A stretch of DNA of 12,326 bases from positions 1 to 12,326 of the forward strand of contig JAHXHF010000209.1 of assembly GCA_025656895.1 (NCBI GenBank). The letters are read 5' to 3'. A model generated the notes under the pieces. That model saw only the letters and a list, made by a program, of their open reading frames with translations. It did no database searches and was not told the origin of the DNA. Origin of the DNA: a gamma proteobacterium symbiont of Bathyaustriella thionipta (GTDB lineage: Bacteria; Pseudomonadota; Gammaproteobacteria; Chromatiales; Chromatiaceae). Both the position numbers and the translations under genes were made by a program. Positions 1 through 6,619 of the stretch are shown in pieces (position 1 is the stretch's first letter; each line of letters opens with the position of its first letter).

Positions 1-199
1 GTCAGGACGATAAAAAGGCGATTGACTGGTACTTGAAAGCCGCTGAACAGGGGGTTGCCGGTGCGCAATATAACCTGGGTGTTATGTATGACCAAGGTCA
101 AGGGGTTCGTCAGGACGATAAAAAGGCGATTGACTGGTACTTGAAAGCCGCTGAACAGGGGGTTGCCGGTGCGCAATATAACCTGGGTGTTATGTATGA
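1..199 (+). repeat. Perfect 108-bp tandem repeat inside the Sel1 gene
   Basis: Bases 1-91 and 109-199 are identical by eye at a period of 108 bases (36 codons), synonymous positions included. The linker after the first copy (92-108) differs from that after the second (200-216). Identity at silent sites points to recent duplication or ongoing gene conversion rather than old divergence. More copies may continue to the left of the window. Confidence 0.95.
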
Positions 200-320
200 G
201 AGTGGTCGTGGTGTTCGTCAAAACAAAGTCTCTGCCAAGGAATGGTATGGAAAAGCCTGTGACGAGGGTGATCAAGATGGCTGTAAAGAATATCGCCGTT
301 TAAATGAAGCCGGTTTTTGA
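1..320 (+). CDS. Sel1-repeat (SLR/TPR-like) protein, 3' end only
   Basis: The frame is open from the left edge, so the gene is cut at its 5' end; a TTG at 33 is only an internal codon. About 105 residues are visible. They hold two full 36-residue Sel1-like repeats and a third, partly diverged one, with the usual pattern A-x2-W-Y-x-K-A-A-E-Q-G, then A-Q-Y-N-L-G-x-M-Y and G-x-G-V. Sel1 repeats form alpha-alpha superhelices that act as protein-interaction scaffolds, often secreted or periplasmic in bacteria. The last repeat ends with a Cys pair (A-C-D-E-G-D-Q-D-G-C), a spacing reminiscent of the disulfide-bearing repeats of Helicobacter Hcp proteins, which would fit an exported protein. The signal peptide would lie outside the window, so location is inference. 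The gene converges on the methyltransferase gene with only 26 bases between the two stops, and no clear terminator hairpin is visible there. Confidence 0.9.
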   Translation, partial: QDDKKAIDWYLKAAEQGVAGAQYNLGVMYDQGQGVRQDDKKAIDWYLKAAEQGVAGAQYNLGVMYESGRGVRQNKVSAKEWYGKACDEGDQDGCKEYRRLNEAGF

Positions 321-346
321 CTGATTCCCTTTCAGAGGATAGGCCG

Positions 347-1000
347 TTATCCCTGCAAGCAATAAACCGTTTCCTGCAGATGTTGCAGCCCTTTTTTCTG
401 CAAATGCGGTGAGCCGCTGATGACATCTTCTGAAAAGACTTTCTTTATACCCTTGAAAGCGGCGTACAGTTCTCTGACTTCCGCTTCTTCTACCGAAAAT
501 GGCGGGCCATCAATTACATTCTGGTCGTAGCTCAGGGCTACCAGTAAATGTGGTTTTTGCTGCGGCATGGTCTTTTGCAGATGCCGCACATATTGCCTGC
601 GCATGGCAGCGGGCAAGGCCACCAGTGAAGCACGGTCATAGAGCGCATCACAAATACCTACATCAGCGGCTTGCAGATCAAAAAAATCACCACAGAGTAT
701 GTCGATGCCTGCGCACTGCCAACGGCTGAAATGTTCTTCCTGCGTTATCTGTGCCTGTAAATCATTTTCCCGGAAGAAAGCGGCTACCGCCAGTTCACTG
801 ATTTCTACCGCCAATACAGAATGCCCCTGTGACCTGAGCCAGAGTAAATCCAGAGTTTTGCCACACAAGGGTACAAACACGCAGGCTTCTGCCGGCAAGC
901 CCAAAGCCGGCCAATAATTTTGCAGGTGCGCGTTAAAAGCTTCCTGATGAAAACCAATCTGGCCATTTTGCCAGCGCTCTATCCAGAATTCCGCTTTCAT
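347..1000 (-). CDS. tpm: Thiopurine/chalcogen S-methyltransferase (TPMT family)
   Basis: A SAM-dependent methyltransferase of 217 residues, the normal size for bacterial Tpm. Family marks visible: an N-terminal W-x3-W-x3-Q-x-G-F-H stretch (residues 6-18), the SAM-binding motif I V-F-V-P-L-C-G-K-T-L-D (41-51) followed by L-A-V-E-I-S with the acidic ribose-binding residue, and a C-D-A-L-Y-D-R-A-S-L-V-A-L segment near residue 140. Bacterial members methylate thiols, and several are known to methylate selenite or tellurite to volatile products; the true substrate here is unknown. Cytoplasmic. The ATG overlaps, as ATGA, a TGA that would end mscS if that gene's frame were intact, so translational coupling is likely. 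No strong Shine-Dalgarno sequence sits before it (only GAGG about 13 bases upstream). It is probably the last gene of the peptidase-mscS-tpm unit. Confidence 0.9.
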   Translation of the reverse strand: MKAEFWIERWQNGQIGFHQEAFNAHLQNYWPALGLPAEACVFVPLCGKTLDLLWLRSQGHSVLAVEISELAVAAFFRENDLQAQITQEEHFSRWQCAGIDILCGDFFDLQAADVGICDALYDRASLVALPAAMRRQYVRHLQKTMPQQKPHLLVALSYDQNVIDGPPFSVEEAEVRELYAAFKGIKKVFSEDVISGSPHLQKKGLQHLQETVYCLQG

Positions 1001-1021
1001 GCTTTTTGCAGTGCCTCATTT

Positions 1022-2086
1022 TCAGCTACATAATGCAAGGGAGTGGCCAGGCTGATATTCAGTTTTTCTGCTTCCTGCAGCACCAGTGACAGCAGCTGCT
1101 GGCGAACCGGCAGTAATTTTTTTACCTCTTTTAAGGTAATAATACACCGACCATTCAATAGCAAAATCCCCCGTATTCATAAGCGCCACTTGCAGTGGAT
1201 ATTGGTATTCAATAGGGATTTCCTGATCTTTATTGGCGCGTTCAAAAACATTCTTGAACAATTCCTGAACCTGTGCCTCAGTCACCTCGTAACCGATTTT
1301 GAAACTCAGACTTTCACGCAGCCCCCTGGCGGAAGCGAAGCGTGAAAGATTGGCAATGGTCATGCCTCTTAAACGCGCGTTTTGCACCATGACCCGGTGG
1401 TTATTGACCAGATTGAGCAGTTCGGTATGGAATATTTTGGTTTTGAAAACCACGCCAACCATTTTTTCTCCATCCCGCAGTTCAATAACATCGCCCTCGT
1501 CTACCAGCCGACTGTTGAGAATGATCAGGCCGCTGATAATATCCGGCGCCCAGGCACCCTGGGTTAGTGCCAGCATGACACCCACAACACCAATCACACC
1601 CCCCGCTTCCAGCAGGCTGTCAAAACCCAGAATCCGGATGATCGCTATCAGACCGATCACCGAAAACAAAGTGGCGGTGAGCATACCGAGAATACGCGAA
1701 TTATAAGTATCACTCAGACGTCGCTCACCATTCAATTCATGCTCACGCCCGAATCGTTTCTTGATGAGAAAATTAACAAGATGGAAACTTAAATAGAACA
1801 GATAAGCGGCTACGATGACAGCCAGCAGGCGGGTGATCCAGGAATGGTCGGCCAATGGCAGAAAGAAGCGATAAAACAGAACGAAAACCACAATCAGCAG
1901 ATTGGCGGCACGAAAAAAATGCACGCGACGGGTAAACCATTCATCCTGCTCTGCATCCGGGAACAGTTTCAATACGATATGACGTGAAAACAGGATCAGC
2001 AGGCTGTTGGCAATCAGCAGAATAACATCCAGAACCCCGAATGCACGGAAAGCCTCACTCAGAACCTGTATCCAGTTTTGCATCAT
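1022..2086 (-). CDS. MscS-family mechanosensitive channel, apparent frameshift near the 3' end
   Basis: As read, 354 residues. Hydrophobic segments lie at about 18-38, 60-78, 84-108 and 132-153. A Gly/Ala-rich pore-lining helix (about 160-190, with G-G-V-I-G-V-V-G-V and A-L-T-Q-G) leads into the MscS beta domain (D-E-G-D-V-I-E at 196-202). A second cytoplasmic alpha/beta domain runs to about residue 319. Such channels open under membrane tension to release solutes during osmotic downshock. The last 35 residues as read (from R320) are Gly/Ala/Ser-rich and look unnatural. Dropping one base from the A4 (1129-1132) or A7 (1117-1123) run gives a 43-residue amphipathic tail such as E-V-K-K-L-L-P-V-R-Q-Q-L-L ending at 997, overlapping tpm as ATGA. 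The gene starts at tandem ATGs (2081-2086), 21 bases after the peptidase stop. The family call is firm; the C-terminus as read is doubtful. Confidence 0.88.
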   Translation of the reverse strand: MMQNWIQVLSEAFRAFGVLDVILLIANSLLILFSRHIVLKLFPDAEQDEWFTRRVHFFRAANLLIVVFVLFYRFFLPLADHSWITRLLAVIVAAYLFYLSFHLVNFLIKKRFGREHELNGERRLSDTYNSRILGMLTATLFSVIGLIAIIRILGFDSLLEAGGVIGVVGVMLALTQGAWAPDIISGLIILNSRLVDEGDVIELRDGEKMVGVVFKTKIFHTELLNLVNNHRVMVQNARLRGMTIANLSRFASARGLRESLSFKIGYEVTEAQVQELFKNVFERANKDQEIPIEYQYPLQVALMNTGDFAIEWSVYYYLKRGKKITAGSPAAAVTGAAGSRKTEYQPGHSLALCS

Positions 2087-2107
2087 TCAGTACTTTTCAA
2101 TGCCCTA

Positions 2108-2950
2108 TCAGGGTAGATGATAAACAGGCCGCTCACCCGTTTGCTGATAATAAGGCATCATTTGAGGAATCAGTTTTTTCAGGGTTCGCTGACGGTTGCC
2201 AGGCGCGGGATGCGTGCTGAGAAACTCCGGTGGATTTTTATCCCCTACCTTTTCCATTTTCTGCCACAGACTGACCGCCGCGTGTGGATCATAACCGGCT
2301 CTGGCGGCCAATTCTATACCTATCCTGTCCGCCTCGGATTCAGCCGCGCGGCTGTTAGGTAATTGAATGGCGGTAGTGGCCGCCAGTGCGGCCCCGGTTA
2401 GCGCAGCCCCCCGGTAGCGGCTGTCATTGGCGGCTATGGCTACAACAATCAAACCGGCTTGCGCCGCCATGGCGGTGGACATTTTTTCAGCGGTATGATT
2501 CGCCAGGGCATGTGAAATTTCATGCCCCATGACCTGCGCCAGTTCCGCGTCAGTCGGCTTTACTTTTTCAAGCAGGCCGGTGTAAATAGCCATTTTTCCA
2601 CCCGCCATGCACCAGGCATTGACCTGTTGCGGGTCATCAATGACCTTGACGCTCCAGTCCCAGCGTTTCGTATGCGGGTACAGCTTGATGGCCTGGGCTA
2701 TTAATTTTCCGGTAATGCGTTTCACACGATCATTGACAGCCGCATCATGATCAATTTTTCCTTCCGCATTCAGATCACCAATGGTCTTGATATAAGCCTT
2801 GCTGGAAGCCGCTACCGCCTGCTCCGGGGAAAGCAGCATTAACTGCTTTCGTCCTGTAGGGCTGGTGCTGCACCCAGCCACAATAAGCAGCAGAAAAGCA
2901 GCAGACAGGTAGTTAGACCCAGGCCAACGATGATGATTACTCTTTCGCAT
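2108..2950 (-). CDS. M48-family zinc metallopeptidase, lipoprotein (LoiP/YcaL-like)
   Basis: 280 residues. The N-terminus has basic residues, a hydrophobic core and a lipobox V-A-G-C with Cys27 as the lipidation site, so the protein should be a membrane-anchored lipoprotein facing the periplasm. The catalytic HExxH motif is H-E-I-S-H at 143-147. The third zinc ligand is expected in the S-R-A-A-E-S-E-A-D segment (about E204). The C-terminus carries the S-T-H-P motif typical of these peptidases. LoiP, YcaL and BepA-type relatives degrade misfolded envelope proteins and help outer-membrane quality control; the substrate here is not known. The ATG at 2948-2950 has no obvious Shine-Dalgarno sequence before it. 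The gene is first in a leftward run with mscS (21-base gap) and tpm. A LoiP-like identity rather than another M48 subgroup is inference from size and lipobox. Confidence 0.9.
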   Translation of the reverse strand: MRKSNHHRWPGSNYLSAAFLLLIVAGCSTSPTGRKQLMLLSPEQAVAASSKAYIKTIGDLNAEGKIDHDAAVNDRVKRITGKLIAQAIKLYPHTKRWDWSVKVIDDPQQVNAWCMAGGKMAIYTGLLEKVKPTDAELAQVMGHEISHALANHTAEKMSTAMAAQAGLIVVAIAANDSRYRGAALTGAALAATTAIQLPNSRAAESEADRIGIELAARAGYDPHAAVSLWQKMEKVGDKNPPEFLSTHPAPGNRQRTLKKLIPQMMPYYQQTGERPVYHLP

Positions 2951-2973
2951 AATAATAAAAAACTCAGGTAATA

Positions 2974-2994
2974 TAAAAAAAGGTCGCAGGCAAC
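2974..2994 (-). terminator. Possible weak intrinsic terminator after the K+ channel gene
   Basis: On the minus strand, directly after the channel stop, GTTG-CCTG-CGAC can form a four-base stem with a four-base loop (one G-T wobble), followed by C and seven Ts. The stem is short, so termination would be partial at best. It lies between the channel gene and the peptidase gene and would separate the two transcription units. Confidence 0.35.
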
Positions 2995-3001
2995 TCTTCA
3001 G

Positions 3002-4690
3002 CTACTTCAGACTCAACCAACGCCAGACCTCACTTTGCCGGATACTTTCACCAGTCAGAATATAATTCAATAAATGCTGGTTCAGCAGTATCCATTCCAT
3101 AGACAGACGTGCGCGTCTGCTGCCACAGAACAGAATGTGATCATTCTGTTTCAGCTTGAAGTCATCATCCGGCAGCAGGTATTGATCATTACTGCGATGC
3201 AGCAATAGTGGTATGCACCAGAGCGGCCTTTTTTCTTTCGTGGTGTCATGCAGCAAATGCCCCATAGTCACAATCTCTGCCCGCTTTATCGTGCTCAATA
3301 CGGCATGCGCCTGTTGGTCATTAATCCTGACTTCCCAGACCTCGGGAACTTCTATCTGTACCAGAGCCGAAATACGACTGATCAGTTCACAGGCCCAGGC
3401 ATCTTCCTGGTGATAGCCAAGACTGACAAATTCATTCAGTAATGGTGTTGCCAACAATACCCGTACTTTGGTCGCCAGTATATGACTGGGGTGCATCAGC
3501 ATATCGGCATTGATTTCTTCAAATATGGCTTTATTGGTGGAGCGATTCTGCCGCAGCACAACAAATAGATCCGGGTTCAACTTTCTGGCTGTCATGACAA
3601 TGGATAAATTATTGGCGTCATTATTGGTTCCCGCCACAATACCCTGCGCGCTTTCAATTCCCGCCTGCAGCAGTGTCTCGGCTTTGGTTCCCCAGCCTTT
3701 TATAGTTCCCTGTGGAGCATCAACAGCTTGCGGCGTGGCTTCAATAACAATCAGTTCAATGTGTTCTTTTTTCAGCTTTTCAATAACCGCTTTGCCAAAA
3801 CGGCCATAGCCGCAAACAATCCATTTTCCACTGGGTGGATAAATGGGTTCCTCCAGTTCCTGGTGCCGGTTTCCGGTCAACCACTGGCGCAACAAAAACA
3901 GGCAGGGTGATTGCAAGGCCACCACCAGATAAGTCGCGAAGGTATCGAAAGGGTCAATAATAAAATCGGTGCCGAAAGAAGCCATATTGGCTTCGTATTC
4001 ATGGGAATCGGCCTGACAAACCACCGGCACATCGGGACTGAGTAATTTACTGCTGATGGCGATTTGCAAATTGGTGTCATTCGAGTGCGTTAGAGCAATT
4101 ACACCCGCACAGCGAGGATGTTTCAGCCCTCCCAGAATCAGATTATTCGGTTCCCCTGCGTCACATTTCAAGGAAGGCACATGCAGGCGCTGATCTTCCA
4201 GTATGGTTAAATCGACTGCGTCTGGAGTTTTATCCAGCACCACCACCTGATGATTGTCCTCCAATAGTGCATGTACCAGCATCTGACCGGTTTCACCGTA
4301 ACCGCAAACCAGATAGAAAGGCTCGGTAATATGTCGCACCTGGTTGGCAAAGCGCCGTTCGCCCCAGGCTTGCTGAAAACCATGATTCTGCAGCAGCGAA
4401 ATCAGTGCCCCGATTGAATAAATCCATGACACCACGGTTGCGTAGATCATCACGATGACCCATAAACGCTGCGCATCACTGAAGGCCTGCGGCAACTCAC
4501 CAAAACCGATGGTGGTCGCCATATAGCTGACAAAATAGATGGCATGAAAAAAGCTCATGTGCCAGACATGACCGTCTGCATCCACACCCGGAATCAAAAC
4601 CAGCCCCAATACCGCAACCGCATAAATACTGACCAGAATCAGCAAGGGCTGGCGCATGCGCCTGAAAATAATGAAGAAGATGTTATGCAT
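3002..4690 (-). CDS. Two-helix K+ channel with two RCK/TrkA-N domains
   Basis: 562 residues from the chosen start. The order is TM1 (about 16-34), a pore loop with the K+ filter-like T-T-I-G-F-G-E (59-65), and TM2 (about 76-100). A first Rossmann RCK domain follows (G-Y-G-E-T-G at 130-135, acidic D153 after beta-2), then a second (G-Y-G-R-F-G at 294-299). The C-terminal part ends with a TrkA-C-like stretch (L-L-P-D-D-D-F-K-L-K-Q-N-D-H-I-L-F). This is the architecture of ligand-gated prokaryotic K+ channels, in which RCK domains bind nucleotides or ions and gate the pore. The filter reads GFG instead of GYG, a known variant in this superfamily. The open frame extends to a TTG at 4738, but that would overlap the upstream gene by 26 bases. 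The ATG at 4688-4690, 22 bases after the upstream stop, is more likely, although neither start has a strong ribosome site. Co-transcribed with the DUF6394-like gene. Confidence 0.9.
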   Translation of the reverse strand: MHNIFFIIFRRMRQPLLILVSIYAVAVLGLVLIPGVDADGHVWHMSFFHAIYFVSYMATTIGFGELPQAFSDAQRLWVIVMIYATVVSWIYSIGALISLLQNHGFQQAWGERRFANQVRHITEPFYLVCGYGETGQMLVHALLEDNHQVVVLDKTPDAVDLTILEDQRLHVPSLKCDAGEPNNLILGGLKHPRCAGVIALTHSNDTNLQIAISSKLLSPDVPVVCQADSHEYEANMASFGTDFIIDPFDTFATYLVVALQSPCLFLLRQWLTGNRHQELEEPIYPPSGKWIVCGYGRFGKAVIEKLKKEHIELIVIEATPQAVDAPQGTIKGWGTKAETLLQAGIESAQGIVAGTNNDANNLSIVMTARKLNPDLFVVLRQNRSTNKAIFEEINADMLMHPSHILATKVRVLLATPLLNEFVSLGYHQEDAWACELISRISALVQIEVPEVWEVRINDQQAHAVLSTIKRAEIVTMGHLLHDTTKEKRPLWCIPLLLHRSNDQYLLPDDDFKLKQNDHILFCGSRRARLSMEWILLNQHLLNYILTGESIRQSEVWRWLSLK

Positions 4691-4712
4691 CAGTAGAAAG
4701 CTTTGGATCGCT

Positions 4713-5096
4713 TTAACGACGCAGCAAAACGGTTTCAATAATCAGCAATACTACCGAGATGACATTCGCCAGCATCGCGCCGCCGGTTAAAGACACTACG
4801 CTGGCCATTCTGTCCGGGGTCATGCCTCCCTGCATGACATGTTCTACCACACCCCAGACAATGGCGGCCGCCATCAATTGCAATACGGCCACCAGGCTGG
4901 TGGCCAGCAACACCGCCCCCATCTGGGTACGATCACCAAATTTCAGGATGGTCGCAATCAGATTCACCACAATAACGGCAAATAATTCATACACATTATG
5001 ATGCGCCGTATTATCCAGCTCACCGACAAAAAAGCCGAAATTCAGCGTTAAAGCCAGTACGATAAAAAAACCAAATACAACCTTTTCCTGATTCAT
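4713..5096 (-). CDS. Small four-helix membrane protein, DUF6394-like
   Basis: 127 residues, mostly hydrophobic. Predicted helices lie at about 6-25, 36-53, 60-84 and 99-125. Between helices 2 and 3 sits a polar K-F-G-D-R-T-Q loop, and a His-rich H-H-N-V-Y-E segment precedes helix 2. The sequence resembles what I recall of the uncharacterized family DUF6394, from memory only. A clear Shine-Dalgarno AGAGGA lies upstream of the ATG. It is directly upstream of the RCK channel gene (22-base gap) on the same strand, so it could be a channel partner or share its regulation; no function is established. Confidence 0.8.
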   Translation of the reverse strand: MNQEKVVFGFFIVLALTLNFGFFVGELDNTAHHNVYELFAVIVVNLIATILKFGDRTQMGAVLLATSLVAVLQLMAAAIVWGVVEHVMQGGMTPDRMASVVSLTGGAMLANVISVVLLIIETVLLRR

Positions 5097-5149
5097 CCAA
5101 AATTCCTCTGCTGACGATGCCCTAAGCGGTTTATACGGTTACCCAGGCA

Positions 5150-5179
5150 ATTATAGGGGAAGCACCTGACTCCGGTGAA
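5150..5179 (-). promoter_or_regulatory. Putative sigma70-like promoter for the DUF6394/K+ channel pair
   Basis: On the minus strand a perfect TATAAT (5150-5155) lies 18 bases downstream of TTCACC (5174-5179, four of six matches to TTGACA). It is placed about 55 bases before the start of the small membrane protein gene. The -10 is strong and the -35 is moderate. Confidence 0.45.
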
Positions 5180-5227
5180 ATTTTAATTTCCAGATTAAGA
5201 TGTTCGAATAACGATTGCCGTAGATTG

Positions 5228-6436
5228 TCAGCCATCTTCACAGCCGGCATAATCGATCAGCTTTTCATCAAAATCATCCACTGGCACGGCTGCCAAATAA
5301 TCCGGCACAAGCTCGCTGGATTGGACAGGAAAGCGGCCATTCTCGTTATAAAATGCCTGAGCAGCCATATTGACTCTAAGAGTTGATATTCTTGTGTGTG
5401 TTTTACAGCGCTTTAAGAAATATCCTGAATAATCTGCAATCTCAAGACCGAGTGCATTGGGGCCTAACCCTTCCACCCAGCCTGGTTCATTATGAGCCGG
5501 ATACACTTGTGCATTACAAGGCTTGTGCGCTTGCAACTGCCAGTCTTTCATCCGGCTGGCCTGAAAGGAAAAAGTTTCATGGGGATGGAAATAATAGTTT
5601 TTTAACCAGCTGAAAAAAGGTGGACGGTAAAAGAAATCACTCATTTCAGCAAAAACCGCTTCATCTCTTGCTTCTGCTTCATTTTCATCCAATGCGCCCA
5701 TTGCAGGAATAGCCTTGAACAAAAAGTACAGTTCTCCATTAAAAACCTCGCTAAAACCATCCTGGTTTCGATCAGCCAGTTTACTGAGCAGTTTATCCCA
5801 GCCAGCCTGCTGTTGCCGGTTCCAGTACGGCTGCGCAAGCAGTTGTGGTAATGATTCCAGACCCAGCTCAATGATCACATCACCCACCACCCAGGAAATC
5901 AAAGTATGGCTTTTTTCAGTTTGTATCATAAAGCCATAGTTCATAAGCATACGCAAAGTGGAAGCGGCATCTGTATAGTTGTTTTGCAACAAAAATAAAC
6001 GTGCCTGTAAAGCCAAAACCCGTGCAGCACACAACTGGCCTGCGTATGGAGGTATTTCATCCAACGCGCCCTGGATCAGTGGAAACTGTAATTGCTCGTA
6101 TCGCAAGGCTTCACGCACAATCGTCTGCATGGCCGCATAAGGACGTAACCAGTCCTGTAATTCGGCTTCATCAACAGACTTGCTGGCCAGTAATTCAAGT
6201 GCTTTTTCATTGCAGGAAGTGTTTGTAGCTTCAGCTTGTTTCTGAAGTACATCCAGCTTGCTCAATACTGGATAAGCATTTTGTTGTGCGGGTATGGGCT
6301 GAATCAAAGCCAGCAAGCCCTGATCATCATAATCAGCAGAATCCTGTGAATTAAGAACAATCCATCCTGCCAGCAACAAAAGCAGCACCAGCGCCGCAGC
6401 CAGCAATCTGCCCACAATTTTTCTCAACAGCCTCAT
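5228..6436 (-). CDS. Membrane-anchored or exported protein of unknown function (402 aa)
   Basis: Residues 1-30 have a basic start (R-L-L-R-K-I-V-G-R) and a strong hydrophobic helix, so the protein is anchored in or exported across the inner membrane, with the rest probably periplasmic. The body is helix-rich with many Leu, Gln and Ala residues and no catalytic motif I recognise. The C-terminal part has F-Y-N-E-N-G-R-F-P followed by S-E-L-V-P-D-Y-L-A-A-V-P-V-D-D-F-D. This is a pattern I recall from many uncharacterized proteins, where it usually continues for a few dozen residues as D-P-F-D-G-x-P-L-x-Y. Here the frame stops ten residues after that point, so the C-terminus may be shortened. A strong AAGGAGAG ribosome site lies just before the ATG at 6434-6436. 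It is divergent from soeA and 131 bases upstream of the small membrane gene; a link to sulfite oxidation is not shown. Confidence 0.82.
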   Translation of the reverse strand: MRLLRKIVGRLLAAALVLLLLLAGWIVLNSQDSADYDDQGLLALIQPIPAQQNAYPVLSKLDVLQKQAEATNTSCNEKALELLASKSVDEAELQDWLRPYAAMQTIVREALRYEQLQFPLIQGALDEIPPYAGQLCAARVLALQARLFLLQNNYTDAASTLRMLMNYGFMIQTEKSHTLISWVVGDVIIELGLESLPQLLAQPYWNRQQQAGWDKLLSKLADRNQDGFSEVFNGELYFLFKAIPAMGALDENEAEARDEAVFAEMSDFFYRPPFFSWLKNYYFHPHETFSFQASRMKDWQLQAHKPCNAQVYPAHNEPGWVEGLGPNALGLEIADYSGYFLKRCKTHTRISTLRVNMAAQAFYNENGRFPVQSSELVPDYLAAVPVDDFDEKLIDYAGCEDG

Positions 6437-6484
6437 ACTTCTCTCCTTGTGGCAAACTACAGAATAACCCGGGAAAATAAATCT

Positions 6485-6497
6485 GTATAAGTTATAC
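6485..6497. promoter_or_regulatory. Perfect palindrome GTATAA-G-TTATAC, operator-like
   Basis: The arms GTATAA (6485-6490) and TTATAC (6492-6497) are exact reverse complements around one central G. The palindrome lies in the divergent region, about 50 bases upstream of the leftward 402-residue gene. On the minus strand it overlaps a -10-like TATACA (6484-6489), 15 bases from a TTGATT (6505-6510). A dimeric regulator could bind here, but no protein can be named. Confidence 0.4.
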
Positions 6498-6553
6498 CTT
6501 TGTTAATCAATCTAAATGCTATGCTTCAAGAAGCCCTTTTATAGCGTAAAAAT

Positions 6554-6583
6554 TTGATTATAAGCATCAACTAATATTATAAT
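6554..6583 (+). promoter_or_regulatory. Putative sigma70-like promoter of soeABC
   Basis: TTGATT (6554-6559) and a perfect TATAAT (6578-6583) are separated by 18 bases, about 37 bases before the soeA start. The -35 overlaps the inverted repeat TTGAT-N7-ATCAA (6554-6570), a place where a repressor or activator could act. The spacing is wrong for a standard FNR/Crp site. Confidence 0.6.
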
Positions 6584-6619
6584 CGGCCTTCACTCATCCG
6601 TTTCCGGAGCCTGAACCCT

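Noticed and set aside
190..426. Open frame across the sel1-tpm convergence
   Set aside because: A shadow of the two genes on the opposite strand, with a Cys/His/Arg-rich translation and no support as a gene.
1117..1135. Programmed ribosomal frameshift in mscS
   Set aside because: The needed shift is +1 (or -2) and there is no rare-codon/stop arrangement or downstream stem typical of known programmed +1 sites; a simple indel in an A-run is the simpler reading.
4691..4738. Longer K+ channel protein starting at TTG 4738
   Set aside because: It would overlap the upstream gene by 26 bases and add a non-conserved-looking leader; the ATG at 4690 falls just after the upstream stop.
6523..6540. Terminator-like GCTT-CAAG-AAGC followed by CCTTTT in the divergent region
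   Set aside because: The stem is only four bases and AT-rich for half its length, and no rightward gene ends upstream of it.
6554..6570. FNR/Crp-family site before soeA
   Set aside because: The half sites TTGAT and ATCAA are seven bases apart; the FNR site needs four (TTGAT-N4-ATCAA). Kept only as an unassigned inverted repeat.
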